DNA of 64,000 bases from Cerrena zonata (lineage: Eukaryota > Basidiomycota > Agaricomycetes > Polyporales > Cerrenaceae): assembly GCA_038087015.1 (NCBI GenBank), contig JASBNA010000028.1, forward strand, positions 62,001-126,000, read 5' to 3'. The translations under genes were made by a program, and so were the position numbers. This document shows positions 42,341 through 53,391 of the stretch, piece after piece; position 1 is the first letter of the stretch, and every line of letters begins with the position of its first letter. The notes under the pieces were generated by a model. That model was given only the letters and a program-made list of their open reading frames with translations. It did not search any database and was not told the origin of the DNA.

Positions 42341-44378
42341 ATGGCAGGTATTCGTTTCTTTTCGACATCGAGCAAGCTTCTAAGAGGCCAGAATTTGACC
42401 GAGAAGATTGTTCAGAAGTATGCGGTTGGATTAGCACCCGGTAAGCAAGTTTTCAGTGGAGACTATGTTACTATTAAACCGGCCCACTGTATGTCTCACG
42501 ATAACTCGTGGCCTGTTGCCACCAAGTTCATGGGGCTAGGTGCCACCAAGGTTAAGGATAACCGTCAAATTGTGTGTACATTGGACCATGATGTGCAAAA
42601 CAAATCGGAATCGAATTTGAAAAAATATACTAATATTGAAAACTATGCAAAAGAACAAGGGATTGACTTCTACCCGGCTGGAAGAGGGATCGGACACCAG
42701 ATCATGATTGAGGAAGGGTATGCGTTCCCGCTCAACTTGACTGTTGCGTCAGATTCTCATTCCAATACTTATGGGGGTGTTGGTGCTTTGGGGACTCCCA
42801 TTGTGAGAACCGATGCTGCTTCGATTTGGGCCACTGGACAAACCTGGTGGCAAATCCCACCGGTTGCCAAAGTTGAATTGGTGGGAGAATTGCAGCCGGG
42901 GGTCACTGGTAAAGATATTATTGTTGCTTTATGTGGTATTTTCAATAATGATGAAGTTTTAAATCATGCAATTGAATTCACTGGTGAAGGATTATCCAAG
43001 TTATCTATTGATTACAGATTGACTATTGCGAATATGACTACTGAATGGGGGGCCTTATCTGGGTTATTCCCAGTTGACGATGTGTTAATCAATTTTTATA
43101 AAGATCGTATAACCAAATTGCCTCAACCTCATCCAAGAGTAAATGAAGAAAGCGTATCGAGATTAATCGAGAATAAATTAGTCAGTGACTCGGATTCTGT
43201 TTACGCAAAACATTTGGTGGTTGATTTATCTTCGTTATCACCATATATTTCTGGTCCTAATTCCGTTAAAATTTCAAATTCATTATATGATTTATCAAAT
43301 CAAAACATTAAAATTAATAAAGCTTACTTAGTTTCTTGTACTAACTCAAGATTAAGTGATATTAAAGCTGCTGCTGACATTATCAAAAATAATAAAGTTC
43401 ATCCTGATGTTGAATTTTACGTGGCAGCTGCTTCTTCCAATGTTCAAAAAGACGCTGAAGCAATTGGTGCTTGGCAGGATATCATTGACGCCGGTGCCAT
43501 TCCATTACCTGCTGGTTGTGGTCCATGTATTGGTTTGGGTACCGGTTTATTAAAAGATGGTGAAGTTGGTATTAGTGCCACAAACCGTAACTTCAAAGGT
43601 AGAATGGGTTCAAAAGACGCTTTGGCATATTTGGCCTCTCCTGAAGTGGTTGCCTCTTCTGCAGTCTTGGGTAAAATTGGTGGTCCAGAAGAAATTGGCG
43701 GCAAATCAGTCGCCAAAAACCCCGAAATTGTTAAATCCATCACTGTTCCAACCAGTGAATCTGAACCAGTTAAGGAAGAAGCATCAGCTGGTGGAGTCGA
43801 AGTTTTGGATGATTTCCCTAAATCGATCGAAGGTGAATTAATCTTATGTGACGCTGATAATATCAATACTGATGGTATTTATCCAGGTAAATATACTTAT
43901 CAAGATGATATTCCTCGTTCTAAAATGGCTGAAGTTTGTATGGAAAATTATGATGCTGAATTTTATTCAAAAACCAAACCTGGTGATATTATCATATCTG
44001 GTTATAATTTTGGTACTGGTTCTTCAAGAGAACAAGCAGCAACTGCCATTTTAGCAAGAGGAATGAAATTAGTTGTTAGTGGTTCATTTGGTAATATTTT
44101 TTTCAGAAATTCAATTAATAATGCTTTATTGACTTTAGAAATTCCATCATTAATTAATAAATTAAGAGAAAAATATCAAGATTCAAATGAATTGACCTAT
44201 TAGAACTGGTTGGTTTTTAAAATGGGATGTTACTAAAGCTCAAGTTTATGTTGTTGATAGCGAAGGTAACTTAATTTTACAACAAAAAGTTGGTGAATTA
44301 GGTACTAACTTACAAGATATCATTGTTAAAGGTGGTTTAGAAGGATGGGTTAAATCTGAATTACAAAATCAATCCTAA
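42341..44378 (+). CDS. LYS4: Mitochondrial homoaconitase, frame break near the C-terminus
   Basis: Homoaconitase converts homocitrate or homoaconitate to homoisocitrate in the fungal alpha-aminoadipate lysine pathway, in mitochondria. A presequence ([15 protein letters not shown]) precedes the aconitase fold: [23 protein letters not shown], iron-sulfur cysteines in SCTNSRLSD and GCGPCIGLG, and the swivel domain [18 protein letters not shown] with [16 protein letters not shown] [11 protein letters not shown]. The main frame stops at 44203 after NELTY. One extra T at about 44198-44201 is the simplest cause, because the next frame reads [10 protein letters not shown] and [24 protein letters not shown], ending at 44378 as in the family. 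No in-frame CTG was seen. The 5' third is more GC-rich than the rest. Confidence 0.93.
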
Positions 44379-44444
44379 AGAGAGAAAAAAAATTGCATAT
44401 TATGTATAATACTATTTATTTATTAAAAGAAACACTAGTAACTA

Positions 44445-44675
44445 TCATGTAGCACCATAGTGGTGATGATTTTCACCATCTCCAAGAGCAGTGTAACCTT
44501 CTTGATAAGGAAACAATGAAATTACATAACAGGCATGAATCAATCCTGGTAAGAATCCCAAGATACATAAGGCAATGTTAATAGCCAAATCAATCGAGAG
44601 CCCTCTTTTCACGGCCACCGGAATGGGAGGAATGAAAATAGCTAACAACACTAAAAACCAATCACGAGCGTGCAT
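44445..44675 (-). CDS. SNA2: Pmp3-family small membrane protein Sna2
   Basis: A 76-residue UPF0057/PMP3-family protein. The N-terminus MHARDWFLVLLAIFIPP and the second segment LGFLPGLIHACYVIS match S. cerevisiae Sna2 (79 residues), a vacuolar and vesicular membrane protein of unknown mechanism. Two hydrophobic segments cover about residues 6-22 and 29-53. The hydrophilic tail has a Tyr-containing, His-rich end (YTALGDGENHHHYG), where Sna2 carries sorting signals. It converges on LYS4 with a 66-bp gap. Confidence 0.92.
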   Translation of the reverse strand: MHARDWFLVLLAIFIPPIPVAVKRGLSIDLAINIALCILGFLPGLIHACYVISLFPYQEGYTALGDGENHHHYGAT

Positions 44676-44788
44676 TATAAGAATAGAGTATAGTAGTAGG
44701 AAGTAGTAAGTAAATTGAACGAGATCACAATTTTTGCCCTTGCTGCTAATTTGCTTATCTAGTAGGGAGGAAGTGGTGTATGGGTTTG

Positions 44789-44796
44789 CACGTGAC
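44789..44796 (+). promoter_or_regulatory. E-box CACGTGAC upstream of SNA2
   Basis: The CACGTG core lies about 115 bp before the SNA2 start codon. It is one of several E-boxes placed at promoter distance in this window. Confidence 0.45.
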
Positions 44797-45600
44797 CGGT
44801 CCGCTGATTTTTGCCAGCCCAGTCAATACTGGAACAGATGAAACAAATGAACAAGAGGAATACGATAGAGAGAATGCAAAGGTGTCATTGGAAGCACTGG
44901 GATGAAAAGGAGCAGTTAGACGTTTAGCTCGGGCTTTAGTGCTTGTAGAACCCTGAGTTTCTCCCTAATCTTTGTTCATTAGTTTACTCTTTCTTGAATA
45001 TATTGTTTATAATATTCAGTTTTTCAATTTCCATTCTTTGTTGATTATAAATAGAAAAACAATAAACACGAAAGTTGAATAGTTTCTAATCTAAACGATA
45101 GTTTACGATATGAAAGAAGCAATCTGAAATTTAAGGGATATTCATAATAGAGACCGGAATTTTCTCAGTTGAGTTACAAGATGGCAGGGAAGTGGAGAGC
45201 TTAAAAGTACCCTGAGAAGGAAGTATAATCTTTTGAAACAATAGTGTCGTAGAAATTTGGTGTAGCGTTACTTAACTAGTTTTTTTGCAACAATAAGATT
45301 TCTCAATCAAATGATGAAATTTGAGATTTTACAAGAGAACAAAACTGTTTGTATAATAGAACCACCCAAAGACTTCTATCCAATAGAAGAGAATGAAAGG
45401 GGTACAAGTACGTTTTATTGAACAATTACAAAAGAAAACGACGAAGGCAGAGCCCGATTGGGTTGGCTAATTAACAGATTAAGTTTGTTAATGAACAAAT
45501 TGAGAAAGCTATTGTTCAGGGTCTTTGTATTGTCTGACATTGTTAACTATTCGCAAGCTCGGAACCTCTTGCAAGTTACCTTTCAACATATTTTGCAAGC

Positions 45601-45630
45601 TCAACTACCTCAACTACTTCAACTACTTCA
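45601..45630 (+). repeat. 9-bp tandem repeat, three copies plus partial
   Basis: TCAACTACC, TCAACTACT and TCAACTACT run head to tail, followed by TCA. It is non-coding and has no assigned role. Confidence 0.7.
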
Positions 45631-46159
45631 TATTTGATCAAAACCAGATTAACCTTTAGTGTCTGAGTACAGTGTCTAGACAACTGCCGAACATGCCCCC
45701 CGCGATAAAGGTAAGACATCTCCACGACGTTTCCTACATATTGACGAGTGGCGATGAACAGGACTCTAGTAGATGAAATTTAGTTTACTCGATAAAGATG
45801 GCTAAGCGAATTTGACAAGGGGTAGCAAAGGCTAGAATTACATGATGTTAATGTGTAGTTATGTATATTTATTAATTATGTAACTTTAGTAGATAAGCGC
45901 TCATTTGAAGACACGAAACCTACTACTGCTAAACAATTCATTGTTGTAAAGTAGGTCTTTACAACAACAAAAATAAAAAAGAAAAGAAAAATAAAGAAAT
46001 CCAGGACAATCCCAATATTTAGAGAAAGTAAAAGAGAAGCTTAGAGGTTTAGTGTGATGGTAAGATGGGAGAATTCCTAGACGGTCAACTTTTAAAATTA
46101 AATACAAAGTAAAATTATTCAAGAAGTGAAATGGGTTTGAAAAAGTAGTCCAGCACTTA

Positions 46160-46402
46160 TCAATTGATATTCTTGTACATTTCATGTTTGAAAAACTGTA
46201 ACCATAGGTCGTAGCTATATACCACCTTATTTGATACTTCTAAACAGATCTCCATCATTGATAAAATGATTATCACTCCATTCATAACGTAGTAGATTAA
46301 AGTATCAAACATATGAATCATATATTCGCTAACCATCAAAGTGAAAGCACTCAAGTAGGAAGGCATAACGCTTCCTGTCACTGGCGAGGAACTGCTAGAC
46401 AT
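46160..46402 (-). CDS. Hypothetical small membrane protein
   Basis: An 80-residue open frame with ATG at 46402. The first 15 residues are Ser/Pro-rich; residues 16-52 are strongly hydrophobic (LSAFTLMVSEYMI, then LIYYVMNGVIIILSMM). The tail is amphipathic with aromatics (YDLWLQFFKHEMYKN). Seven methionines and no low-complexity coding make it more protein-like than other short frames nearby. I do not recognise a family. It stands alone between two long gene-free stretches. It could be spurious. Confidence 0.35.
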   Translation of the reverse strand: MSSSSSPVTGSVMPSYLSAFTLMVSEYMIHMFDTLIYYVMNGVIIILSMMEICLEVSNKVVYSYDLWLQFFKHEMYKNIN

Positions 46403-46969
46403 GGTTTGACCTCCTTAAACTTTGAAAACTTTATCTTCAAACGAGGAACCGTCGATGTATTTATACCAATTCCAAATGTCAGACTAACAAAACTAAAAAA
46501 AAAAAAAAGAAAAATTGAATAAAGAGAAAGCGAAAATTGTTGCAACTCAATAAATGCTTTCTATTAAGGCTTTGTGCTTGGTTTTTTTGAATAACCGTTT
46601 GGGCACCAGGGGGGATGCACGGGTTGACAGCAGACGCAGCAAAAAGAGCGGAATCGGACCTGCACACAACGTGGGGTTCTAGAACGGTTTGCGGTATGGG
46701 TGTTTTGTGACGAAATTCAATTCTGGATTATTGTATTGTGAATGTACGGGTTTGTGGTGTACAGACGTTATATTTTATTTGATCTAATTATACTGCTTAG
46801 AATACCGTTGTGGTATGGGAAGCAGGGTGGTATATAAAGGCATGGAGAGATGAGCCGGTGAGAGAGCATGGCAGGGTGGGGAAGAAAATGACATGAGACA
46901 TAAACAAGCAAGGTTTTTCGGAGAAGAGCAAGGGCCAGTCCGAAAATTCCACTTTCATATGATATTAAG
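46403..46969. other. Gene-free interval between the small membrane ORF and TIP120
   Basis: About 570 bp. The part near 46600-46690 is more GC-rich than the surroundings and may be promoter sequence for the small ORF. No gene is supported. Confidence 0.45.
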
Positions 46970-49900
46970 TTAGACCGAATTATATAAAGTATAGTGTTTT
47001 GTTTTCATATCGTTATAATAATTAACCCAGGTTAAATTATTTGAGATTTTATTATTTAACACCTTCAGTAATTTAATTATTGATTTAATACTTTCTTCGT
47101 AACTTTCTAATTCTTGAGTACTTGCCTTTGCCCTAATTTTTTTATTAATTTGTTTGGTTAATTTTTCAATTAATTCAGTTAAATCAAATGTAGTAATTGT
47201 AAATTTATTAATTAAATTAATTAAATTGAGACTTGATAAGATAATAATATCATTTTCTAAATCATTTAATCCTTTATTAACAATATTATCAAATATTTTA
47301 CCAATATCAATATTTAAATTTAAATTAATAATGGTATTTAATAATTCATAACTTAATTTCCGGATTTCTAATCCTTCATCGATGATATATTTATATGGAC
47401 CCATTGGAATTGTCTTTTTGAAATAATCTTTTGCATCTAATTCTTCGAAAATCATTGGTAAAATATCATTATTAACATGTTCAATGAAAATATCAATCTT
47501 ATTATGTATACCAGTTAACAAAGTACTTATTATGGCTTGTTTAATTTCAATTTTTTCAATTCTATTGTAATTGATTAATGATTTAATGATTAAATCTTCT
47601 TTAATTGGACAATTAAATCCAACTAATTGTTTAATAATAACAATATTGATGTATAATTCATATTGATTAACTTCTTCCTCCGGCTCTAATTTATTCAAAA
47701 ATTTATTATAAAATTATCATTTTGGTAAATAATTTGACTCAATATATCTCCTAATAATTTCAATTCATTATAATCAATTTCGGTGTCACTTTCTTGTTTC
47801 CCATCGATTATCTTAATTAAATTATCCCATAACATCATTTGATTTTCAAAGTTATTTCAATCTTTAAGACTTGTTTTAATGAAATTAATAATAACTTATT
47901 GTTAGTACTGCTATTAGTACTTTCAGAATATTTCTCTAATAAATTAGGTAAATATTTCGTTAAATCTTTTAATATATAGATCCCAATAGATCTTGATGTG
48001 GCTAATTGAATTAACTCATCATTACTAGATTCTTGTAATATTTCATATAAATCTTCTAACTCAATATTAATATTAATACGGTTACTAATATACCCAATTA
48101 ATTGAATATTGAATATTACTTCTTCTCGTTCTTTATATGTTTTCTCCTTCAAATATTGTTGAATATTTTCACAAACTTGATTCACGATTGATGTCATTCC
48201 TAATTCAATAATTATTATACTGATGATCTTTGCACTGATAAAGTTCCTGATATTCAAGTTTTCAATGGCAATATCATAGATCTTAGAGTCTTTAGTCAAA
48301 TTTTTTATCAATCTTTCGAAGTTTCTTAAGTTGATCTCTTCAAAATCATCAAATTTATTGATTTTTTGGAAAAATTTCCCGTAGAAAATTGGTTGTATTT
48401 CCAAATTTGATAATATACTAATTGATAAGTTTATAATTTTAAAATCATTCAGATTTTCGATTATATTGATTAAATTCTCAACAATTCTATCATCAATTTG
48501 AACTTTGCTCTTGCATATCAATAAATCAAATAAAATTAATGAATTAAGGTATAATGAGGAATCACTAGAATTGATAAAATTGATCAATTTAGTGATAATA
48601 TAATCAATAAACTCCTGATCGAAGAAATTATCAATGTTATTGATCTTAATCAAATTTTCGATCGTATAGTTAACAGTGATTTCATAATTTAAACTTTCTT
48701 TGAAGATTTCAATCATCTTATCTTTATTATTAGGATTTAATTCAATCTTCGAGATAATTTTACTCAATGAACTGATCGATTTTTGTCTTAAATCACTTGA
48801 ATATTGCTTATCATGAACTTTATTCATTATGGATGGAATTATTTCATCATTTATTAATACTGTTAATTGACTAATTTGCTCATTATTAATTTTGTCGGTA
48901 ATCAAAATAACAAGATTTAAACCTTCTATTATGAAATTGTGATAAGTGGATTGATCATTGATTGAAATTGATAAATCTTTAAAATTTTTTCAATGAATTC
49001 AATTGGAATTAAATTAATTTCAATATTTTTCAATAGAATCTTATATAAATTTAGAATTTCATTATTAGTATTACTTGTAATTTTAAATTCTATTAATTTC
49101 AAGTAAACCTTATTGAAGAATTCTTGATTCAAATTCTCTCCAGTATTCCAATCAAACTTTCTAATAATTGAATGAAAATTGGGAACCTTGCCAAATTATC
49201 ATAAATCATTAACTTATTCAAAATATTATCTTGTAAAATTGGTGTCCATTTATAAACCAATTGATAAATTGGACTTTCATTAGTAGTCATGCTAACATCG
49301 GATCCACTTCTTTGTCTTTTAGTTGGTTTAGTAGTTGAATTAATGATAATAATAATAGTCTTAATTGACTCATTTGATACTTCAATTGATTTGTCGTTCA
49401 ACAGATTAATTAAAACTTCCATCAATTCATTATATACAATTGATAACGTTTCTTGAGGATAATTTACAACAAAATTTTTAATCAATTGAATTGATTGAAT
49501 TCTTAACTTCGATGAATTCCCATCATTTTCATCATTCGAATTATTATAATTGATTTCATCATCGTCATCACTGAATTCAATATCTTCATCAAAATCTTCG
49601 AAATCTTCATCATCGTTCTTGAAAGGATCATAATTAATGATAATTTTAATTATTGATAAAATTGAATCGAGTTTCGAATTTAATAAATCAAAATTAATTG
49701 AGTTCACTAAATCATTCAATGTGATCAAAGAATCTTCTCTAATTGAATTGGTAGAATTGATCAAATCCAAGTCTATATCTTCAATATCATTTTCAAACTT
49801 GTTAATATCATCCAATTTTAAATAGTAAATCAAGATTTCATAAATTTCATTAAATTTTATAATTGATAAATTCTTTGCCTTATTTTTCTTCAAGTTATTC

Positions 49901-50649
49901 AAGAAAATTTGAAAAATAATAAACCTCTGAGTAATGTCATTATTTGATTGATCAGTTTTATTGAAATTAAAATTAATTTCATCAACTATCTTATCAAGGT
50001 ACTCGGATTGTAAATTATCATTCTCGATTCGATTCAATTGATTTAATAAGTAATCAAATGCAATAATTGACCTCTTGCTACTAATCCCACTAGTACTGAA
50101 AGTCAAATTAATTAAATTAATTGATAAATCTAAGATTTCACCATCTTTCAAATAATCACCCAAGTTTTTGAACAAGTCAATTAATATTTCGATAGAATCA
50201 ATATCGATTGTATTGCTGAAAATCTTTGGTACTAATAAGTCAATCACTTTTCTTGAAAGCTGCTCACCGAACTTATAGTTTGAATTATTAAATATTAGTC
50301 TCAAAACCATATTTGGTATGGATGTTGTAAATTTCTTATCACTTTTATTATTCTCTTTCAAATTAATCTTATAAACTTCTTCATACAATCTTTCGATAAT
50401 CTTCAAAAGCTCTTCGTTATTTATGTATGGCATCATCGGAACAAACGATTTAATTGCTTGATTCTGAACTTCACTAGCATCGTCTGATAACAACTTAAAT
50501 AGAATTGGTATAAAACCTTCAATATGCCTCAAATTTTTGGTAACTTTATCGTCATTTAAATACTTCTGGAAATCATCCAATGCCATAAATCTTAAGTCTG
50601 GATCAACGTCGTACGCCTTATCCTTCAATACTGTTAGATTAATATTCAT
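46970..50649 (-). CDS. TIP120: TIP120/CAND1-like HEAT-repeat protein, four frame breaks
   Basis: A long HEAT-repeat protein starting MNINLTVLKDKAYDVDPDLRFMALDDFQKYL, as in CAND1/TIP120, where cullin-associated proteins exchange SCF substrate receptors. An acidic loop (DEDFEDFDEDIEFSDDDDE) sits at the expected place in the N-terminal third, and the C-terminal TIP120 region has FEELDAKDYFKKTIPMGPYKY and EIRKLSYELLNTI. The coding sequence is extremely AT-rich, with Ile/Asn/Leu abundance. Four breaks occur near 49130-49145, 48977-48985, 47848-47852 and 47697-47701. Each is consistent with one missing base, and continuity of the protein is clear across each. Bridged length is about 1220 residues, near human CAND1 (1230). 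S. cerevisiae Lag2 is only distantly related. Either the sequence has errors or the gene is decaying. Confidence 0.78.
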
Positions 50650-51310
50650 TTTATTCTACTGTAATCCAATTGATCTATTCTTCCAGTGTAAAGTCGTATG
50701 TCTTTAAAAGTTATTCCGCGTAACAAAATTTGAAAAAAAATTTGGAAATTTTTCACGTGAGTGATCATGTGACTTTTTGGTGTATGGGTGCTTGTCTATA
50801 GGGACCAGGTACTAGTTTATACTTCAACTGCTTGACAGGACAGAAGTGGATCTAGTTACGAGGATATATTAGGAAGTAGAGGCTCTTTTTAGATCTTTGA
50901 ATGCTGGTAAAAGTATGTGGTGTTTGCAACGGACAGGATCGGGCTTATTATACTTGAGCAGGTGTGAATTCCAGTATAATGAGGTATTACTTCCAGTCGA
51001 GTAGAACGTTGTGCATTATTCATTGCTATTGATATATTGATATCTTTTATCAGGTAGAACCAACCGTTTAAAGATTCAAACTGAATGTGAGTGAAGCTTG
51101 TTGTATAGGACAAGTTCTTTATGCGAACGAGAATTATTTTGCAACCAAGATTTGGCTATTCATATTAGATCACAAGATGTCTTAACAGCTATTGATTACT
51201 TTTTTAGCTTCACTTATAGAAAACCGTATATATGGGTGAAGTCAAACATTTGGTATTCTTACAGGGATTTAAACTACACTTCAACTGCGAGGAGATTGTT
51301 TATTATTCTA
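50650..51310. other. Gene-free interval upstream of TIP120
   Basis: About 660 bp. It holds TCACGTGA at 50753-50760, roughly 105 bp from the TIP120 start, followed by a related TCATGTGAC near 50766. Two short overlapping plus frames near 51098-51477 are not supported. Confidence 0.5.
50753..50760 (+). promoter_or_regulatory. Palindromic E-box TCACGTGA upstream of TIP120
   Basis: A perfect TCACGTGA lies about 105 bp before the TIP120 start, with an imperfect copy (TCATGTGA) a few bases to the right. It is a candidate Cbf1-type site. Confidence 0.5.
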
Positions 51311-52276
51311 TTAATCTTTTGACTTCTTTGACTTTTTTGATTTCTTTGATTTCTTTGACTTTTTCTTTTCCGGTTCTTCAGAGTCTACCTTTCCGGACTT
51401 TTCCTTTTCTGAGTCTTCGAATTTTTCTATTATTTGAGCATCATCTGCCAAGTCACCGACTTCGACTTCATCGATGACAACTCCGTTTCCAGCTTCATCT
51501 TCTGAATTTTCTCTTTGTTTCTTCCTTGTCTTCCTTGTCTTCCTTGTCTTCCTTGTCTTCCTTGTCTTCCTTGTCTTCCTTTTCTTCCTTTCCTTAAGAT
51601 CATTAGTCTCAATACCCTTCAATGTAACTTCTTCGTCACTTAATACATTAATTAACTTTTTACATCTGATCACATAGTCGTAGTCAGGTACTTGTTCCTT
51701 TTCCTTTTCGATTTCAGACTTCTTTTTAGGTTTGGCTTTTTCCTCTTTACCTTCTTTACCCTCTTTACCTTCTTTACCTTCTTTGTCATCTGCATTTTCC
51801 TTTTCCTTCCCACTCAATTCATTCTCGACTTTTTCTTCTATAGCTTGAGCAATCTCGTTCCATTGATTTATGACTCCTCTCAAGTCTTCCAATAGTCTCA
51901 GTCTCGAATTTCCTTGTAATCCTTCGATATAGATGATTAAATGCTCTTCGTACTCTTGAGGAATATGCCTTATATTTTTCAAAATCCAATTCTGCTTTTG
52001 TTTACTGAATTTCCAGTTATCTTTATCCTGATGGTATTGACGCAAGTACGCTAACTGATCCTTTTCAGGTGGAGGTCCTCTCTCATTCTTGGGTACTTTT
52101 TGCCTCTTGGCTGGTTTCTTAGTTGAATCATCTAATTTTCTCTTCTGTTTATTAAGTTTTTTAGCTTGTTTATTTGTGATCTTTGCATCTTCTAAATGGG
52201 TTGTTATCGACAAGGGGTCTTCCTGTAATTCCTCCTTGACCTTCAACCCAATTCTCTTCCATGCTGGCACCGACAT
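51311..52276 (-). CDS. WKF-domain (C7orf50-like) nucleolar-type protein
   Basis: A 321-residue, highly charged protein. Residues about 70-140 hold the WKF domain (DQLAYLRQYHQDKDNWKFSK, then QNWILKNIRHIPQEYEEHLI), shared with human C7orf50 and fungal proteins thought to act in ribosome biogenesis. The flanks are lysine-rich and resemble nucleolar localisation sequences (QAKKLNKQKRKLDD, and a C-terminal KKSKKSKKSKK). Two in-frame 9-bp microsatellites encode GKE and RKT repeats. An RRPE-like motif upstream (52322-52331) supports the ribosome-biogenesis reading. I do not know a settled gene symbol. Confidence 0.75.
   Translation of the reverse strand: MSVPAWKRIGLKVKEELQEDPLSITTHLEDAKITNKQAKKLNKQKRKLDDSTKKPAKRQKVPKNERGPPPEKDQLAYLRQYHQDKDNWKFSKQKQNWILKNIRHIPQEYEEHLIIYIEGLQGNSRLRLLEDLRGVINQWNEIAQAIEEKVENELSGKEKENADDKEGKEGKEGKEGKEEKAKPKKKSEIEKEKEQVPDYDYVIRCKKLINVLSDEEVTLKGIETNDLKERKKRKTRKTRKTRKTRKTRKTRKKQRENSEDEAGNGVVIDEVEVGDLADDAQIIEKFEDSEKEKSGKVDSEEPEKKKSKKSKKSKKSKKSKD
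51521..51583 (+). repeat. 9-bp microsatellite in the WKF gene
   Basis: CTTCCTTGT (plus strand) is repeated about seven times, encoding Arg-Lys-Thr on minus. A separate, imperfect 9-bp array (CTTCTTTAC or CCTCTTTAC) lies at about 51742-51784 and encodes Gly-Lys-Glu. Both keep the frame. Confidence 0.9.
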
Positions 52277-52674
52277 TGTATAATCCTGCTAGCCCTTCTG
52301 CCACTACAAACAAGTACTAATAAATTTTTCAGCTTTAAGAAGAGGTGTGTGCGCATCAATTGCTAACAAAAATAATTTTTCCTTTCTCTACTACTTCTTC
52401 ATCATCTTCTTCTATTACTTCTACTTCTTCTTCTTCTGCTACTACTTTTTCTTTTCCTTCCTCTGCCACCTCTTCTTGTTCTCTACTCTTGTGTATAGAC
52501 AATACACGGTGCTTCGTGGAATATTATGTAGATTGCGGGTGTGAAGATTTTTCTTCAAACCAATTAATTGGATTCATGATTAATTGATCAAAACACCCAG
52601 CTATATTGAAATACATGGTTTGAGTCTGTTATAAACAATCTACTTATAATAGATATAGAAATTGTATACATTGT
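52277..52674. other. Gene-free interval with CTT-rich stretch
   Basis: About 400 bp between two minus-strand genes. Positions 52385-52490 are a TTC/TCT simple-sequence stretch; the Ser/Phe-rich plus frames it creates are not supported. Confidence 0.5.
52322..52331 (-). promoter_or_regulatory. RRPE-like element upstream of the WKF gene
   Basis: On minus the sequence reads TGAAAAATTT, the core of the RRPE consensus, about 45-55 bp before the WKF-gene start. The match is short and the region is AT-rich, so this is tentative. Confidence 0.4.
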
Positions 52675-53040
52675 TTAGTTCTCTTGTTCTTTCTGTTGTT
52701 GATTTTGTTCGTTCTGTTGTTCATTTTGTTCATTTTGTTCAATTTGTTCGTTCTCTTGTTCTTGCTTAGTTCTTTGTTCAACCCATCTGTCGAATTTGTC
52801 ATTCAAATCTTGGGCAATTTCTTTTGCAGTGGCCTCCTTATCATCGGTGGTTACCATTTTGTATAACACATTCAGAATATAACTGAATGTGCTAGTAATA
52901 TATTCGTCGATTCGAGGATCTTCACCATTGGGATTCAAGATTTGCTTCACTAATGAAATAAAGTCTTGCTGTTCTTGTAAAGATGGGAGTGCTTTACTTT
53001 CTTCCAACTCTTTTAATTGGGGCTCCTGATTGTCTGACAT
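52675..53040 (-). CDS. Hypothetical 121-residue acidic protein with Gln/Asn/Glu tail
   Basis: Starts at ATG 53040 (MSDNQEPQLKELEES). Residues about 25-95 look like a compact helical domain (DFISLVKQILNPNGEDPRID, then ITSTFSYILNVLYKMV and ATAKEIAQDLNDKFDRWVEQ). The last 30 residues are Gln/Asn/Glu repeats. There is no signal peptide or membrane segment. I do not recognise the family. Good codon periodicity and a folded-looking core favour a real gene. Confidence 0.6.
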   Translation of the reverse strand: MSDNQEPQLKELEESKALPSLQEQQDFISLVKQILNPNGEDPRIDEYITSTFSYILNVLYKMVTTDDKEATAKEIAQDLNDKFDRWVEQRTKQEQENEQIEQNEQNEQQNEQNQQQKEQEN

Positions 53041-53391
53041 TGTTTGAAACTTACCTTGTTGTACTTGACAGTAGGAGGAATTAAAAATATTTTATACGTT
53101 GCTTTAACCGGTGATGTCTGGATTTCCTTCAAGAGGTTTCCCAATTGAGTATACAACCCATTTTAAGTATTTTGAAGATGTTATTTTTAAGCTTCCTGTT
53201 ACATTACATTGCAATCTTTAATAACCCCCTGCTGGCTTAATTATGCTTAAGCTTCAAGAAAATAAATGTGAAATTATGTAAAGTCAGCCTTGACAATCAC
53301 TTTTTTTAGACTACATGATTGATTTACATTGTATTAACACAAACAATATCAATTATAAATATTTATACAATAAACTGTAATAACTCCTTTT
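53041..53391. other. Gene-free interval between two small minus-strand genes
   Basis: About 350 bp, AT-rich, with nothing recognisable beyond T runs and possible termination sequence. Confidence 0.45.

Larger units (their letters stand above)
44676..46159. other. 1.5-kb gene-free interval downstream of the small membrane ORF
   Basis: I see no supportable gene on either strand. An E-box (GCACGTGAC, 44788-44796) lies about 115 bp upstream of SNA2. A 9-bp tandem repeat (TCAACTAC plus C or T) runs from 45601 to about 45630. Unspliced small genes under 60 codons or a non-coding RNA cannot be excluded. Confidence 0.5.

Noticed and set aside
47893..47899. TACTAAC branch-point sequence on minus inside TIP120
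   Set aside because: It falls in continuous coding sequence encoding a Ser/Thr/Asn stretch; no donor or acceptor pair removes a frame break, so it is coincidental.
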